A stretch of DNA of 64,000 bases from Collinsella sp. (lineage in GTDB: Bacteria > Actinomycetota > Coriobacteriia > Coriobacteriales > Coriobacteriaceae), in assembly GCA_019414565.1 (NCBI GenBank), contig DXLU01000006.1, positions 1 through 64,000 on the forward strand, in the 5' to 3' direction. Below are positions 8,419 through 16,631 of the stretch, in pieces. Each line of letters starts with the position of its first letter. Within the stretch, counting starts at the first letter, position 1. A program made the translations under genes and the position numbers. Below the pieces are notes generated by a model, which saw only the letters and a program-made list of their open reading frames with translations, was not told the DNA's origin and ran no database searches.

Positions 8419-8883
8419 ATGGCGGATAACGAAGCACTGTTTACGCCTGAGCTGGTGTTTTTTGATTGGGAGTGCGCGACGCCCGCCGAGGTGTTTGCGC
8501 GACTCGAAGGCGAACTTGCCCCACGCGGCTACATTGGCACCGGTTGGCTCGACGCCGTCCGCACGCGCGAGGATGCCTATCCCACGGGGCTTGCCATGCC
8601 GGCGGCCAACATTGCCATCCCGCATACCGATCCGGGGTTTGTGGCTAAGCCCTACATCGCGGTGGTGAAGCCGGCCACGCCCGTGACATTCAATGCTATG
8701 GCGGGCATGGGTGCCCCTGTGCCGGCGCAGATCGTCATCAATTTGGGCATTGCCGAGCCGGGCGGCCAGGTCGAGGCCCTGCAAGCGTTCATGAATATCT
8801 TTATGGACGCGGACGTCGCAGCCGATGTGCTCGGCCAGACCACGCCCCAAGGCATGGTCGACGCCGTCCGCCGCCACTTTTAA
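8419..8883 (+). CDS. PTS sugar transporter subunit IIA (fructose/galactitol type)
   Basis: 154-residue cytoplasmic phosphocarrier of the phosphoenolpyruvate sugar phosphotransferase system. YPTGLAMPAANIAIPHTD contains the phosphorylated histidine (about 69) in the context usual for the EIIA-2 family, closest in style to galactitol GatA. ATG 8419 is preceded by TTGGAGGACGG. No EIIB or EIIC lies next to it, so it either serves a distant transporter or has a regulatory role. Directly followed by a hairpin repeat. Confidence 0.8.
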   Translation: MADNEALFTPELVFFDWECATPAEVFARLEGELAPRGYIGTGWLDAVRTREDAYPTGLAMPAANIAIPHTDPGFVAKPYIAVVKPATPVTFNAMAGMGAPVPAQIVINLGIAEPGGQVEALQAFMNIFMDADVAADVLGQTTPQGMVDAVRRHF

Positions 8884-8887
8884 AGCC

Positions 8888-8941
8888 GGCACTTGGGGAC
8901 TGTCCCTAACTGCCGGCAGAAAAGGAACGTCCCCAAGTGCC
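8888..8941. repeat. GGGGAC compound hairpin, copy after EIIA
   Basis: GGCACTTGGGGAC (8888-8900) pairs perfectly with GTCCCCAAGTGCC (8929-8941). The loop holds CTGCCGGCAG and GGAACGTCCC, motifs shared with the repeat at 61863-62063. It starts 5 bases after the EIIA stop. Confidence 0.75.
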
Positions 8942-9017
8942 AGGGTTGCCCCTTTGTCGCGGGGGCTGCGTTGTGACACAATGGCGTTTGTTCGATTCGT
9001 GATGCGAAAGGCCAACT

Positions 9018-10238
9018 ATGGCAAACAAGAAAAAGAACTCCGAGGCCGTACCGACGCCCGAGCAGCAGGCCCGCGCCGCGTCGAGCTCTCGTAAGAAGCA
9101 GCGCAAGACGTACGTGTCTAAGACCGTCAAGATCGTTCTGGTGGTCATCGGCGTGCTGGCGATGCTGCTTTCCGTCTCGGCCATGGCATGCTCCGGCCTT
9201 ATGTCGCAGGCAGAGGATACCTCGGGCTACAAGCTTACCGGCGGTGTGGCTGCCACTATCAACGGCACCGACCTCACCGAGGACACCGTGACAAAGCAGA
9301 TCATGAGCATGCGCACGTCTTACGGCTACACCAAGGACAAGGACTGGGCGCAGTATCTGGTCGACAACGACCTCACGCCCAAGAAGTACCGCAAGCAACT
9401 CATCGACTCCTACACGCAGCAGATTCTGCTTCAGCAGGCGCAGAAGGAAAACGGCGTGACGGTGTCGGACAAGGAGGTCGAGAAGGCTTGGAAGGACGCG
9501 TGCAAGAGCGCGGGCGGCGCCAAGACCTTTAAGAAGACGCTTAAGACTTACGGCTACACCGAGGACACCTATAAGAGCTCGCTCAAGGAGAGCCTGGCGC
9601 AGCAAAAGCTCAAGGAAGCCGTGGCGCCCACCAGCAAGCCCAAGGACAGCGAGATCGTCGATTACATCAACGAGAACCTGTCGAAGTACAACGATGCCCG
9701 CCGCTCGTCGAACATCCTGATCAAGGTCGATTCCGACGCATCCGACGAGGACAAGGCTGCCGCCAAGGCCAAGGCGCAGGAGTGCCTGGACAAGATTAAC
9801 TCCGGCGAGCTGAGCTTTGAGGACGCCGTGGAGCAGTATTCCGACGACACCGGCTCCAAGGAGAAGAAGGGCGATGTGGGTTGGGATAAGCTCACTACCT
9901 TCGTCGACAGCTACCAGGCGGCGCTCGAGGGGCTCAACAAGGGCGATGTGAGCGACGTCGTCGAGTCGACGTATGGTTACCACATCATCAAGTGCACCGA
10001 CTACTTCCATGTCGATAATCAGGTCGATGATATCAAGCAGGTACCCAAGGACATCAAGAAGTATGTCTCCAACGTGGTGAAGACGCAGGCAGAGAGCACT
10101 GCGTACAGCGAGTGGCTGGAGCAGTACAAGAAGGACGCCGACATCACCGTTAACCCCATGCCCAAGGACGTGCCGTACAACGTCAGCCTGAAGGGCGTCA
10201 CCAAGAGTTCGACCGACAATTCGTCGACGACTGAGTAA
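9018..10238 (+). CDS. Parvulin-type peptidyl-prolyl isomerase / foldase (PrsA/SurA-like)
   Basis: 406-residue exported chaperone. Residues 1-34 are basic and cytoplasmic, 38-58 form a signal or anchor helix ending in SAMAC, which could be a weak lipobox. A SurA-like N-terminal domain runs to about 210. The PpiC domain follows (about 225-335), with SSNILIKV, DAVEQYSDDTGSKEKKGDVGW and STYGYHIIK in order. It would help fold secreted proteins outside the membrane. A Lys-rich, high-turn composition is typical of PrsA. GAAAGG precedes the start. YqeY follows 54 bp later. Confidence 0.85.
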   Translation: MANKKKNSEAVPTPEQQARAASSSRKKQRKTYVSKTVKIVLVVIGVLAMLLSVSAMACSGLMSQAEDTSGYKLTGGVAATINGTDLTEDTVTKQIMSMRTSYGYTKDKDWAQYLVDNDLTPKKYRKQLIDSYTQQILLQQAQKENGVTVSDKEVEKAWKDACKSAGGAKTFKKTLKTYGYTEDTYKSSLKESLAQQKLKEAVAPTSKPKDSEIVDYINENLSKYNDARRSSNILIKVDSDASDEDKAAAKAKAQECLDKINSGELSFEDAVEQYSDDTGSKEKKGDVGWDKLTTFVDSYQAALEGLNKGDVSDVVESTYGYHIIKCTDYFHVDNQVDDIKQVPKDIKKYVSNVVKTQAESTAYSEWLEQYKKDADITVNPMPKDVPYNVSLKGVTKSSTDNSSTTE

Positions 10239-10292
10239 TCATGGGGCGGCGCTCGTGTGAGTGTCGCCCGCACTATTGAGGAGGATTTGCAG

Positions 10293-10736
10293 ATGACCAA
10301 CGAAGAGCTGCAGAAGGAAATGATCGCAGCCATGAAGGCTAAGGACAAGGTTCGCCTGTCCATCATTCGCCAGGTCAAGGCCGAGGTGAAGAATATCGAG
10401 GTCAACGAGCGCCGCGATGTGACCGAGGAAGACGTCAACAGCATGATCAAGCGTCTGATTAAGCAGACGAGCGAGACGCTGGAGATGTCCATCAAGGCCG
10501 GCACCGACCAAGAGCGTACCGACAACCTGACCGAGCAGGTCAAGATTCTGGAGAGCCTGCTGCCCGCGCAGGTTTCGGGCGAGGAGCTCGAGGCCCTGAT
10601 CGAGCAGGTCATCGCCGAGCTGGGTGCCACGTCCAAGAAGCAGATGGGCCAGGTCATGGGCGCACTCGGCAAGGCCACCGGCGGCAACTTCGACAAGCCT
10701 GCGGCGGCAAAGATCGTCGGCGCCAAACTCGCGTAA
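10293..10736 (+). CDS. GatB/YqeY domain protein
   Basis: 147-residue YqeY-family protein, related to the tail domain of GatB. It starts TNEELQKEMIAAMKAKDKVRLSIIR and has the conserved EQVKILESLLPAQVSGEEL and KKQMGQVMGALGKATGG segments. The family occurs as a free-standing protein, possibly linked to tRNA-dependent amidation, but its activity is not established. ATG 10293 has GAGGAGG 9 bases upstream. Confidence 0.9.
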   Translation: MTNEELQKEMIAAMKAKDKVRLSIIRQVKAEVKNIEVNERRDVTEEDVNSMIKRLIKQTSETLEMSIKAGTDQERTDNLTEQVKILESLLPAQVSGEELEALIEQVIAELGATSKKQMGQVMGALGKATGGNFDKPAAAKIVGAKLA

Positions 10737-10739
10737 TTT

Positions 10740-10767
10740 GTTACGCGGTTTTACCAAACCGCGTAAC
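10740..10767. terminator. Strong hairpin after yqeY
   Basis: GTTACGCGGTTT and AAACCGCGTAAC form a perfect 12-bp stem with a TACC loop, 3 bases after the stop. It lacks a downstream T run, so it is either a stabilising 3' hairpin or a rho-dependent end. Confidence 0.6.
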
Positions 10768-10780
10768 GGCTCGACGCTGC

Positions 10781-10879
10781 AAACCCGTACACACGGCAAT
10801 CTGACGTTCAATTTCAAGGGCGCGACCATAAGGTCTGCGCCCTTTCATTTCACGTCACCTTGCTCGCGTGTACGGGTTT
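10781..10879. repeat. Nested inverted repeat
   Basis: Outer arms AAACCCGTACAC (10781-10792) and GTGTACGGGTTT (10868-10879) are perfectly complementary. An inner hairpin AAGGGCGC/GCGCCCTT lies at 10816-10844 and is followed by TTCATTT, so it can act as a terminator. Confidence 0.65.
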
Positions 10880-11065
10880 TCGCTGACTTATGCTCAACAA
10901 GGGCGGTTGTATTATTTTCGGCACTCATTGGGGACAGACTTAAATGAGTACCTAATGAGTGGGTGGAAGGTTGCGGGTTCTTTACGGGGATGTAGTGTGG
11001 GCTGCGGAAACGCGGTTCTTTCCGTACAATAGTTCAACTCGTGTAAACGCAGGGAAGGGACATTC
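10880..11065. other. Leader of the amino-acid ABC operon with a shared 22-nt repeat
   Basis: No gene is seen. A 22-nt block at 10923-10944, beginning ACTCATTGGGGACAG, is identical to 61876-61897. ACTCATT and AATGAGT (10954-10960) can pair. CAGGGAAGGGA lies ahead of the downstream start. Confidence 0.5.
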
Positions 11066-11797
11066 ATGGCAGACATGATCGAGATCAAGCATCTCAACAA
11101 GTACTTTGGCGACCTGCATGTGCTCAAAGATATCAATCTCACCGTCAAGCGCGGCGAGAAGCTCGTAATGATCGGGCCTTCCGGCTCGGGTAAGTCGACG
11201 CTCATCCGTTGCGTCGATTATCTGGAGGAACCCACGTCGGGCGAGGTCGTCATTGACGGTACGCCGCTCACCAAAAAGAATCACCTGGAGATGGCTCGCA
11301 AGTACAGTTCCATGGTGTTTCAGCAGTTCAACCTGTATCCCAACATGACGGTGCTCGGCAACCTGACGCTCGCGCCCATCAAGCTGCAAAAGAAGAGCAA
11401 AGAGGAGGCGACCGAGATCGCCATCGCCGCGCTCAAGCGCGTCGGTATGGCTCATAAGGCCGGCGAGTATCCGCAGAATCTCTCGGGTGGTCAGCAGCAG
11501 CGCATCGCCATTGCCCGTGCCCTGTGCACCAAGCAGCCCATCATTCTGTTTGACGAGCCGACTTCGGCACTCGACCCCGAGATGGTGCAGGAAGTCCTGG
11601 ACGTTATGATTGAGCTTGCGCAGGAGGATATCACCATGATCTGCGTGACGCACGAGATGGGCTTTGCACGCCAGGTGGCCGACCGCGTCATCTTTATGGA
11701 GGACGGCCGCATCCTGGAGGAGGGCACGCCCGAGCACTTCTTTGATAACCCCGAGAACCCGCGCTGCCGCGAGTTCCTGTCCAAGATTCTGCACTAG
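11066..11797 (+). CDS. Polar amino-acid ABC transporter ATPase (GlnQ-like)
   Basis: 243-residue cytoplasmic ATPase. Walker A is IGPSGSGKSTLIRC, the Q-loop QQFNLYPNMTVLGN, the signature NLSGGQQQRIAIARAL, Walker B ILFDEPTSALDPE, and the switch histidine lies in VTHEMGFARQVADR. The whole sequence is of the GlnQ/HisP type. It opens a four-gene operon with a binding protein and two permeases, so it powers uptake of a polar or charged amino acid. The exact ligand cannot be read. Confidence 0.92.
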   Translation: MADMIEIKHLNKYFGDLHVLKDINLTVKRGEKLVMIGPSGSGKSTLIRCVDYLEEPTSGEVVIDGTPLTKKNHLEMARKYSSMVFQQFNLYPNMTVLGNLTLAPIKLQKKSKEEATEIAIAALKRVGMAHKAGEYPQNLSGGQQQRIAIARALCTKQPIILFDEPTSALDPEMVQEVLDVMIELAQEDITMICVTHEMGFARQVADRVIFMEDGRILEEGTPEHFFDNPENPRCREFLSKILH

Positions 11798-11805
11798 GCG
11801 CGGTG

Positions 11806-12681
11806 ATGGACATGACGGATATGACGAGGGCGGCCGTGTCGCGCCGTCACTTTTTGCAGCTGGCTGGCGCCGGCATGCTTGCGCTGACGGGGACCGCGCT
11901 TACCGGTTGCGGCAACTCCACCAGCGGCGAGGGCTCCGACAAGGGGTCCAAGCTTGCGGCTATTAAGTCGCGTGGCCATCTGAATGCCGGCGTTAAGAAA
12001 GACGTTCCCGGCTACGGCTATTACGACACCGCCAAGGGTCGCTTTGAGGGCATGGAAGTCGATTTGTGCTACCAGATCGCCGCTGCCGTCTTTGGCGTGA
12101 GCTACAAGGAGGCCCGTGCCCAGGAGCTTGTCGAGTTTACCGACGTGACGCCCAAGACGCGCGGCCCGCTGATCGATAACGGCCAGCTCGACGTGGTCGC
12201 GGCGACCTACACCATCACCGACGAACGCAAGAAGAGCTGGGATTTCTCGACGCCGTACCGCACCGACTACGTGGGACTCATGGTCAAGAAGCGTTCGGGC
12301 TTTACCTCGATTGAGGACCTGGACGGCAAGGTCATTGGCGTGAGCCAGGGTGCCACCACGCAGGGCCTGATCGAGCAGATGATCAAGGACAACGGCTTTA
12401 GCTGTAAGCCCGAGTTTAGGGCCTTTAGCGGCTATCCCATCATCAAGAGTTCGCTTGACGCCGGCAATATCGACGTCTTTGCCATGGACCGCTCCACGCT
12501 GGCCGGTTACATGAACGAGACCGTTGAGCTGCTGCAGCCCGAGGTCAAGTTTGGCGAGCAGGGCTATGGCGTGGCGACCAAGAAGGGCTGCGACCTTTCG
12601 GCTGTGGTCGATCAGGTGATTTGCGATCGCCTGGCCGACGGCTGGCTCGACCAAGAGGTCAAGACCTGGGGTCTTGTGTAG
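11806..12681 (+). CDS. Amino-acid ABC transporter substrate-binding lipoprotein with Tat-like signal
   Basis: 291 residues. The N-terminus has SRRHFLQLAG, a twin-arginine motif, then a hydrophobic stretch and lipobox LTGC (Cys about 35). It would therefore be exported folded and lipid-anchored. The mature part is a SBP_bac_3 domain: DVPGYGYYDTAKGRFEGMEVDL, the VAATYTITDERKKSWDFSTPY hinge segment, and IGVSQGATTQ. The start is ATG 11806, 8 bases after the ATPase stop. GTG 11803 is an alternative. Confidence 0.88.
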   Translation: MDMTDMTRAAVSRRHFLQLAGAGMLALTGTALTGCGNSTSGEGSDKGSKLAAIKSRGHLNAGVKKDVPGYGYYDTAKGRFEGMEVDLCYQIAAAVFGVSYKEARAQELVEFTDVTPKTRGPLIDNGQLDVVAATYTITDERKKSWDFSTPYRTDYVGLMVKKRSGFTSIEDLDGKVIGVSQGATTQGLIEQMIKDNGFSCKPEFRAFSGYPIIKSSLDAGNIDVFAMDRSTLAGYMNETVELLQPEVKFGEQGYGVATKKGCDLSAVVDQVICDRLADGWLDQEVKTWGLV

Positions 12682-12706
12682 GCGCATCGTCCAAGGAAGG
12701 AATCAA

Positions 12707-13453
12707 ATGCTCGAAGGATTATTTGACGCCGACCGTTGGTCGACGACATTTCAAAACATGGGGCCCTTCTGGGAGGGCTTTGGCGTGACGTTACAGGTGG
12801 TCGTTGCCGGCCTGCTGCTGTCGCTGGTGTTGGGCACGCTGCTAGGTGTGTTCTCTACCACTCGCTCGCGCGTGCTGCGTGCCATAAGCCGCGTGTACGT
12901 GGAGTTTTACCAGAACACCCCGTTGCCCGTACAGGTGCTCTTTATGTACATGGCCGGTCCGCAGTTTTTGCAGGCCATAACCGGTGCCGATCAGCCGGTG
13001 CGTATCGCGCCGTTCGTGCTGGGCTTCTTGGGTGTGGGCCTGTATCACGCGGCCTACATTTCGGAGGTCATCCGCACCGGTATCGAGGCGGTCCCGCGCG
13101 GTCAGATGGAGGCGGCCCAGAGCCAGGGCTTCACCCGTGCGCAGGCATACTGGTACATCGTGCTGCCCCAGACGTTCAAGATCATTTTGCCGCCGCTGTG
13201 TAACCAGGCGCTCAACCTGGTCAAGAACACGTCGGTGCTGGCGCTTGTGGCCGGCGGCGACCTTATGTACCGTTCCGACAACTTTGTGAGTTTGTACGGT
13301 TACCTGCAGGGATACATCGTCTGCTGCCTTATGTACTTCATCATCTGCTTTCCGCTCGCCATGCTGGTGCAGTGGCTCGAGCGCCGCTCTAAGGAGCGTC
13401 CGCGCGGCGTGAGCCTGGCCGAGCTAGGGCTCGACAACGTAGAGGAGGCCTAG
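12707..13453 (+). CDS. Amino-acid ABC transporter permease 1
   Basis: 248-residue membrane subunit of the HisM/GlnP family. About five hydrophobic segments are visible. The EAA loop that contacts the ATPase is seen at EAAQSQGFTRAQAYWYIVLPQ. FYQNTPLPVQVLFMY is the usual N-terminal motif (EFxRxTPLxVQ). AAGGAAGG sits 7 bases upstream of ATG 12707. It pairs with the next gene to form the heterodimeric channel. Confidence 0.9.
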   Translation: MLEGLFDADRWSTTFQNMGPFWEGFGVTLQVVVAGLLLSLVLGTLLGVFSTTRSRVLRAISRVYVEFYQNTPLPVQVLFMYMAGPQFLQAITGADQPVRIAPFVLGFLGVGLYHAAYISEVIRTGIEAVPRGQMEAAQSQGFTRAQAYWYIVLPQTFKIILPPLCNQALNLVKNTSVLALVAGGDLMYRSDNFVSLYGYLQGYIVCCLMYFIICFPLAMLVQWLERRSKERPRGVSLAELGLDNVEEA

Positions 13454-13456
13454 CGC

Positions 13457-14095
13457 ATGGAAATCTTCAACGCGACCAACTTGCTCTACATTTGGGGCGG
13501 CTTTGTTAAGACAATCGAGATCTCGGCGCTGTCGATCTTTTTCTCGCTCATCTTTGGCACGGTACTGGCGCTCGTTAAAAGCTATGCGCCCCGCCCATTC
13601 CGTATTTTGGTGAGCGCCTATATCGAGCTGTTCCGTTGCACGCCAAACCTGCTGTGGATTCTGTTTATCTACTTTACGGTGCAGGGTTTGGACATTGTGA
13701 TTTCGACCATCGCCTTTACGCTGTTTACCAGCGCTGTTATGGCCGAGATTGTGCGCGGCGGTCTCAACTCGATTCCGCGCGGCCAGTTTGAGGCAGCGCA
13801 GAGCCAGGGCTTCGGCTTCTTTGCCACCATGCGCTACATCATTCTGCCGCAGACGTTTAAGACGATCATTCCGGCGCTGTTTAGCCAGTGTACGACCGTC
13901 ATCAAAGACAGTTCGTATCTTTCGGGCATTAACGTGGCCGAGCTCATGTACACGGCAAACGTCGTGATGGCCCATGCGATCGACCTGTCGCAGGTGCTTA
14001 TGCTCTACGGCCTGGTGTTTGCGATGTACTTTGTGCTCAACTTTGGTATCTCGCTGTTGGTGAGGGCATATCAACGTCGTATTGTGGCAGCGTAG
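13457..14095 (+). CDS. Amino-acid ABC transporter permease 2
   Basis: 212-residue partner permease. FRCTPNLLWILFIYF matches the ELFRCTPxLVQ motif and EAAQSQGFGFFATMRYIILPQ is the EAA loop. Four or five membrane segments. It begins 3 bases after the first permease stop, with AGGAGG inside that gene's end. It closes the transporter operon; a hairpin lies right after the stop. Confidence 0.9.
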   Translation: MEIFNATNLLYIWGGFVKTIEISALSIFFSLIFGTVLALVKSYAPRPFRILVSAYIELFRCTPNLLWILFIYFTVQGLDIVISTIAFTLFTSAVMAEIVRGGLNSIPRGQFEAAQSQGFGFFATMRYIILPQTFKTIIPALFSQCTTVIKDSSYLSGINVAELMYTANVVMAHAIDLSQVLMLYGLVFAMYFVLNFGISLLVRAYQRRIVAA

Positions 14096-14097
14096 AA

Positions 14098-14126
14098 TGT
14101 GGCAAAGGGACAGCCCCTTTGCCACA
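14098..14126. repeat. Hairpin between permease and kinase genes
   Basis: TGTGGCAAAGGG pairs perfectly with CCCTTTGCCACA over a 5-nt loop, ACAGC. GGGACAG relates it to the other GGGAC-type repeats. It may separate expression of the transporter from the kinase-like gene. Confidence 0.65.
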
Positions 14127-14143
14127 TAGAGAAAGGAATCGCG

Positions 14144-14767
14144 ATGAGCGATCTGGAGAATAAGAAGAATCCTGTGGTTATTACCATCGCGCGCGATTTT
14201 GGTGCCGAGGGCCACGAGATTGGCCGCATACTTGCCGATGAGTTGGGGATTCCGCTGTACGATAACGAGCTGCTGGTGCGTGCGTCGCTGCGCGCGGGCG
14301 AGTCGCTCGATAAGATGGCCGCCTACGATGAGCGCCTGGCTGTGGAGAACATGGCGTTTCTGCCCGACCGCTACGACGCCCGCTCGTACTCGGACAAGTT
14401 GTTCCAAAAGATGAGCCAGGTGATTTTGGACCTGGGCGAGACCGAGAGCTGCATTATCGAAGGCCGCCTGTCCGATTACCTGCTGCGCAACAATCCCAAC
14501 CACATTGCCGTGTTGGTGACCGCACCCTTTGAGGACCGCGTCGAGATCGTGCGCAAGAAGCGCGGCCTTAACAAAAAGAAGGGCGCCAAGCTGGTCAAGC
14601 AGCAGCAGAAGGCGCGCGAGGCGTTCTATAAGCGCTACAGTGCCGGAAAGTGGAAGATGACGAGCGGCAAGGACATCGTCGTCAACCGCGCCAAGCTGGG
14701 CCGCGAAGGCTGCAAGGACGTCATCGCCGCTGCCTACCGCTACAAGGTGGCGCAGCTCGAGGACTAG
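14144..14767 (+). CDS. Cytidylate-kinase-like family protein
   Basis: 207 residues. VITIARDFGAEGHEIGRILADEL is the degenerate P-loop region of the PF13189 family, and CIIEGRLSDYLLR follows as the NMP-binding-like part. The C-terminal half is basic (KKRGLNKKKGAKLVKQQQKAR). This family resembles Cmk but is separate from the essential enzyme, and its substrate is not established. Start ATG 14144 with GAAAGGA; GTG 14099 would read through the hairpin and is unlikely. Confidence 0.75.
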   Translation: MSDLENKKNPVVITIARDFGAEGHEIGRILADELGIPLYDNELLVRASLRAGESLDKMAAYDERLAVENMAFLPDRYDARSYSDKLFQKMSQVILDLGETESCIIEGRLSDYLLRNNPNHIAVLVTAPFEDRVEIVRKKRGLNKKKGAKLVKQQQKAREAFYKRYSAGKWKMTSGKDIVVNRAKLGREGCKDVIAAAYRYKVAQLED

Positions 14768-14773
14768 CCAGTC

Positions 14774-14811
14774 AAAACCACCACAAAGGCACCTTTGTGG
14801 TGGTTTGTTTT
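14774..14811 (+). terminator. Strong rho-independent terminator
   Basis: AAACCACCACAAAGG pairs with CCTTTGTGGTGGTTT around CA, followed by GTTTT. It ends the kinase-like gene. CCAACCACCAC at 16510-16520, beyond the insertion sequence, is similar. Confidence 0.85.
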
Positions 14812-14861
14812 AGGCGGAGGGGAAGACCTTGGCGGCAGTGCCTATCCTCGGCTTTTGCAAA

Positions 14862-15000
14862 ATCTCGATCTGTAACACCAAGCCAGCGAAAATGGCTCTA
14901 ACTGTTACAGATTTAGATGAACCGTTTGGCCGTCAGCCCAACGTCTTGATCTGTAACACCAGGCGGCATATTTGGTCTCTAACTGTTACAGATTTAGATA
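14862..15000. repeat. Tandem hairpin array 1 (two units, 25-nt loops)
   Basis: Unit 1: ATCTCGATCTGTAACA (14862-14877) and TGTTACAGATTTAGAT (14903-14918). Unit 2: TCTTGATCTGTAACA (14944-14958) and TGTTACAGATTTAGATA (14984-15000). Both loops are 25 nt and differ in sequence. Units start about 81 bp apart. The array ends 17 bp before the insertion sequence. The same unit occurs four times at 46511-46808. No coding sense is seen. Confidence 0.85.
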
Positions 15001-15017
15001 AAGCGACCGGGCAAGTC

Positions 15018-16501
15018 GGTAGTGTCGGGAAAGTTGGTGTAGCGCCCGATCCGAAGCGAGTCGGCCCGGCGTCCAGGAACCTGGAATACGGTTGATATCC
15101 TATGCCGCCTCGATCCTGTCCGCAAGCTCGAGGCCGGATTCGATCATCTTCCTGGCCTCGGCTTCCAGCCGCGCCCAGTCGACCGTCCCGTCGATCCCTC
15201 GCATGCGGGCCTCGTCGTAGAGCTCCCTCATCTTTGCCTCCGAAAAGTACCTGGACTCCTGCCATATCTCGTCCTGCTCGCACATGACCGCGCCGGCCAG
15301 CCGCACCAGCGATGCCGCCGAGGGGAAGGACTGCACCACCCTCGACCTGCGCTTTATCTCGCGGTTCGTCCGCTCCTGGACGTTGTTGGTGCGCAGGCGC
15401 TTCCAGTGCGACGGCGGGAAGTCGAGGTATGCCAGGGCGTCCGGCTCGGCCTCCTCGAGGATCGCCGCCGCCCTCGGGCAGCACCCCTCCAGCATCTCGC
15501 ATGCCGCGTGGTACATGGCCACGGCGGTGGCGGCGTCCTTGGCGCGGAAGACCGAGGAGACGATGCGCCCCACGCGGCGCCTCAGCTGCCAGGAGCCGGC
15601 CTCGCGCATGCAGTCGCGCATGAGGTGGACGGCGCAGCGCTGCCACGCGGCGCCCTGGAAGACCTCGCCGAGCGCGCGGACGAGGCCCGGGTGGGCGTCC
15701 GAGACGACGAGCCGCACGCCCGCCGCCCCGCGCGAGCGGATGGACCGCAGGAAGGCGAGCCACGAGTCGTATGACTCGGTGTCCACCACGTCGACGCCCA
15801 GGACGCGCCTCCAGCCGCCCGCGTCGCAGCCGATGGCGGTGACCACGGCGGTGGAGGCGACGCGCCCCCCGCGGCGGCACTTGACGTAGGTCGCGTCGAG
15901 CCAGACGTAGGGCACCGGCGAGCCGTCGAGCGGTCTTGCGCAGAGCTCCTCGATGTCGGCGTCCAGGCTCGACGCGATGGCGCTCACCTGGTCCTTGGAG
16001 AGCTTGGAGACGCCCATCTTCTCGGCCACCCTCTGCACCTTGCGGGTGCTCGTGCCGGTGGCGTACATCTCGGCCACAGCGGCAACGAGGGCGCGGTCCG
16101 CGCGCTGGTAGCGCTCGATCACGTCGTCCGGGAAGAAGCTGCCGGTGCGGAGCTTCGGGATGCGCAGCGTCAGCGTGCCGACGCAGGTGGCGAGGCTACG
16201 CTCCCGGTAGCCGTTGCGGCTGTTCGACCCGCCCCCGCACAGCTGGTCGGCCTCGGCGTCCATCACGGCGTTCACGACCTGCTCGGCGAGGCGCCTGAGC
16301 AGCTCCTGCATGTCGATGGCGCCGTCGTCGAACCGGGGCATGGCGAGCATGTCCGGCGTCGGGTCTGATAAGATTTCCATAGCGGTCTTCGTCCTTTCCT
16401 AGAACCTGTTGTTGTGGTGATTTCAGATTCTAGGACGAAGGCCGTTCTTCGTTAAACGGGCGCTGGGGCGCCACCCTTACACCAACATTTTCGACGCGAT
16501 C
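15018..16501. mobile_element. IS256-family insertion sequence, complete with target duplication
   Basis: 1,484 bp with one transposase gene. The 24-bp ends GGTAGTGTCGGGAAAG.. and (inverted) GATCGCGTCGAAAATG.. match at 18 of 24 positions and share the inner block GTTGGTGTA. The 8-bp direct repeat GGCAAGTC lies at 15010-15017 and 16502-16509, the duplication length expected for IS256. Removing the element and one repeat restores a sequence in which GACCG..CCCCAACCACCAC can pair with GTGGTGGTTGGGGCGGTC, so it landed in a hairpin. Confidence 0.88.
15100..16380 (-). CDS. IS256-family (Mutator-type) transposase
   Basis: 426 residues, full length for the family. The N-terminal part has LCGGGSNSRNGYRERSLAT, the usual RNGYR motif. 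The DDE triad can be read: aspartates in YVWLDATYVKCR and LVVSDAHPGL, and the glutamate in NNVQERTNREIKRRSRVV. Between the second D and the E lies the C-x2-H segment WQRCAVHLMRD. The frame is intact, so it may be active. AGGAAAGGACG lies ahead of the start. Codon use is very GC-rich like its surroundings. Confidence 0.95.
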   Translation of the reverse strand: MEILSDPTPDMLAMPRFDDGAIDMQELLRRLAEQVVNAVMDAEADQLCGGGSNSRNGYRERSLATCVGTLTLRIPKLRTGSFFPDDVIERYQRADRALVAAVAEMYATGTSTRKVQRVAEKMGVSKLSKDQVSAIASSLDADIEELCARPLDGSPVPYVWLDATYVKCRRGGRVASTAVVTAIGCDAGGWRRVLGVDVVDTESYDSWLAFLRSIRSRGAAGVRLVVSDAHPGLVRALGEVFQGAAWQRCAVHLMRDCMREAGSWQLRRRVGRIVSSVFRAKDAATAVAMYHAACEMLEGCCPRAAAILEEAEPDALAYLDFPPSHWKRLRTNNVQERTNREIKRRSRVVQSFPSAASLVRLAGAVMCEQDEIWQESRYFSEAKMRELYDEARMRGIDGTVDWARLEAEARKMIESGLELADRIEAA

Positions 16502-16508
16502 GGCAAGT

Positions 16509-16553
16509 CCCCAACCACCACAAAGGTGCCTGCCCCCATCGTGGTGGTTGGGG
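16509..16553. repeat. Hairpin interrupted by the IS insertion
   Basis: CCCCAACCACCAC (16509-16521) and GTGGTGGTTGGGG (16541-16553) are a perfect 13-bp stem. With the pre-insertion left flank GACCG (15005-15009) and CGGTC (16554-16558) the stem would have been longer. Confidence 0.65.
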
Positions 16554-16567
16554 CGGTCGGCATAGAA

Positions 16568-16603
16568 AAAGTCCCCGCCGGGCGTGTGCTCGACGGGGAC
16601 TTT
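16568..16603 (-). terminator. Terminator of nfnB (minus strand)
   Basis: AAAGTCCCCG and CGGGGACTTT pair. On the minus strand the stem is followed by TTTTTCTATG. Confidence 0.8.
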
Positions 16604-16631
16604 GCCGTTTGGTGGCTAGCGCTGTAGGTGA

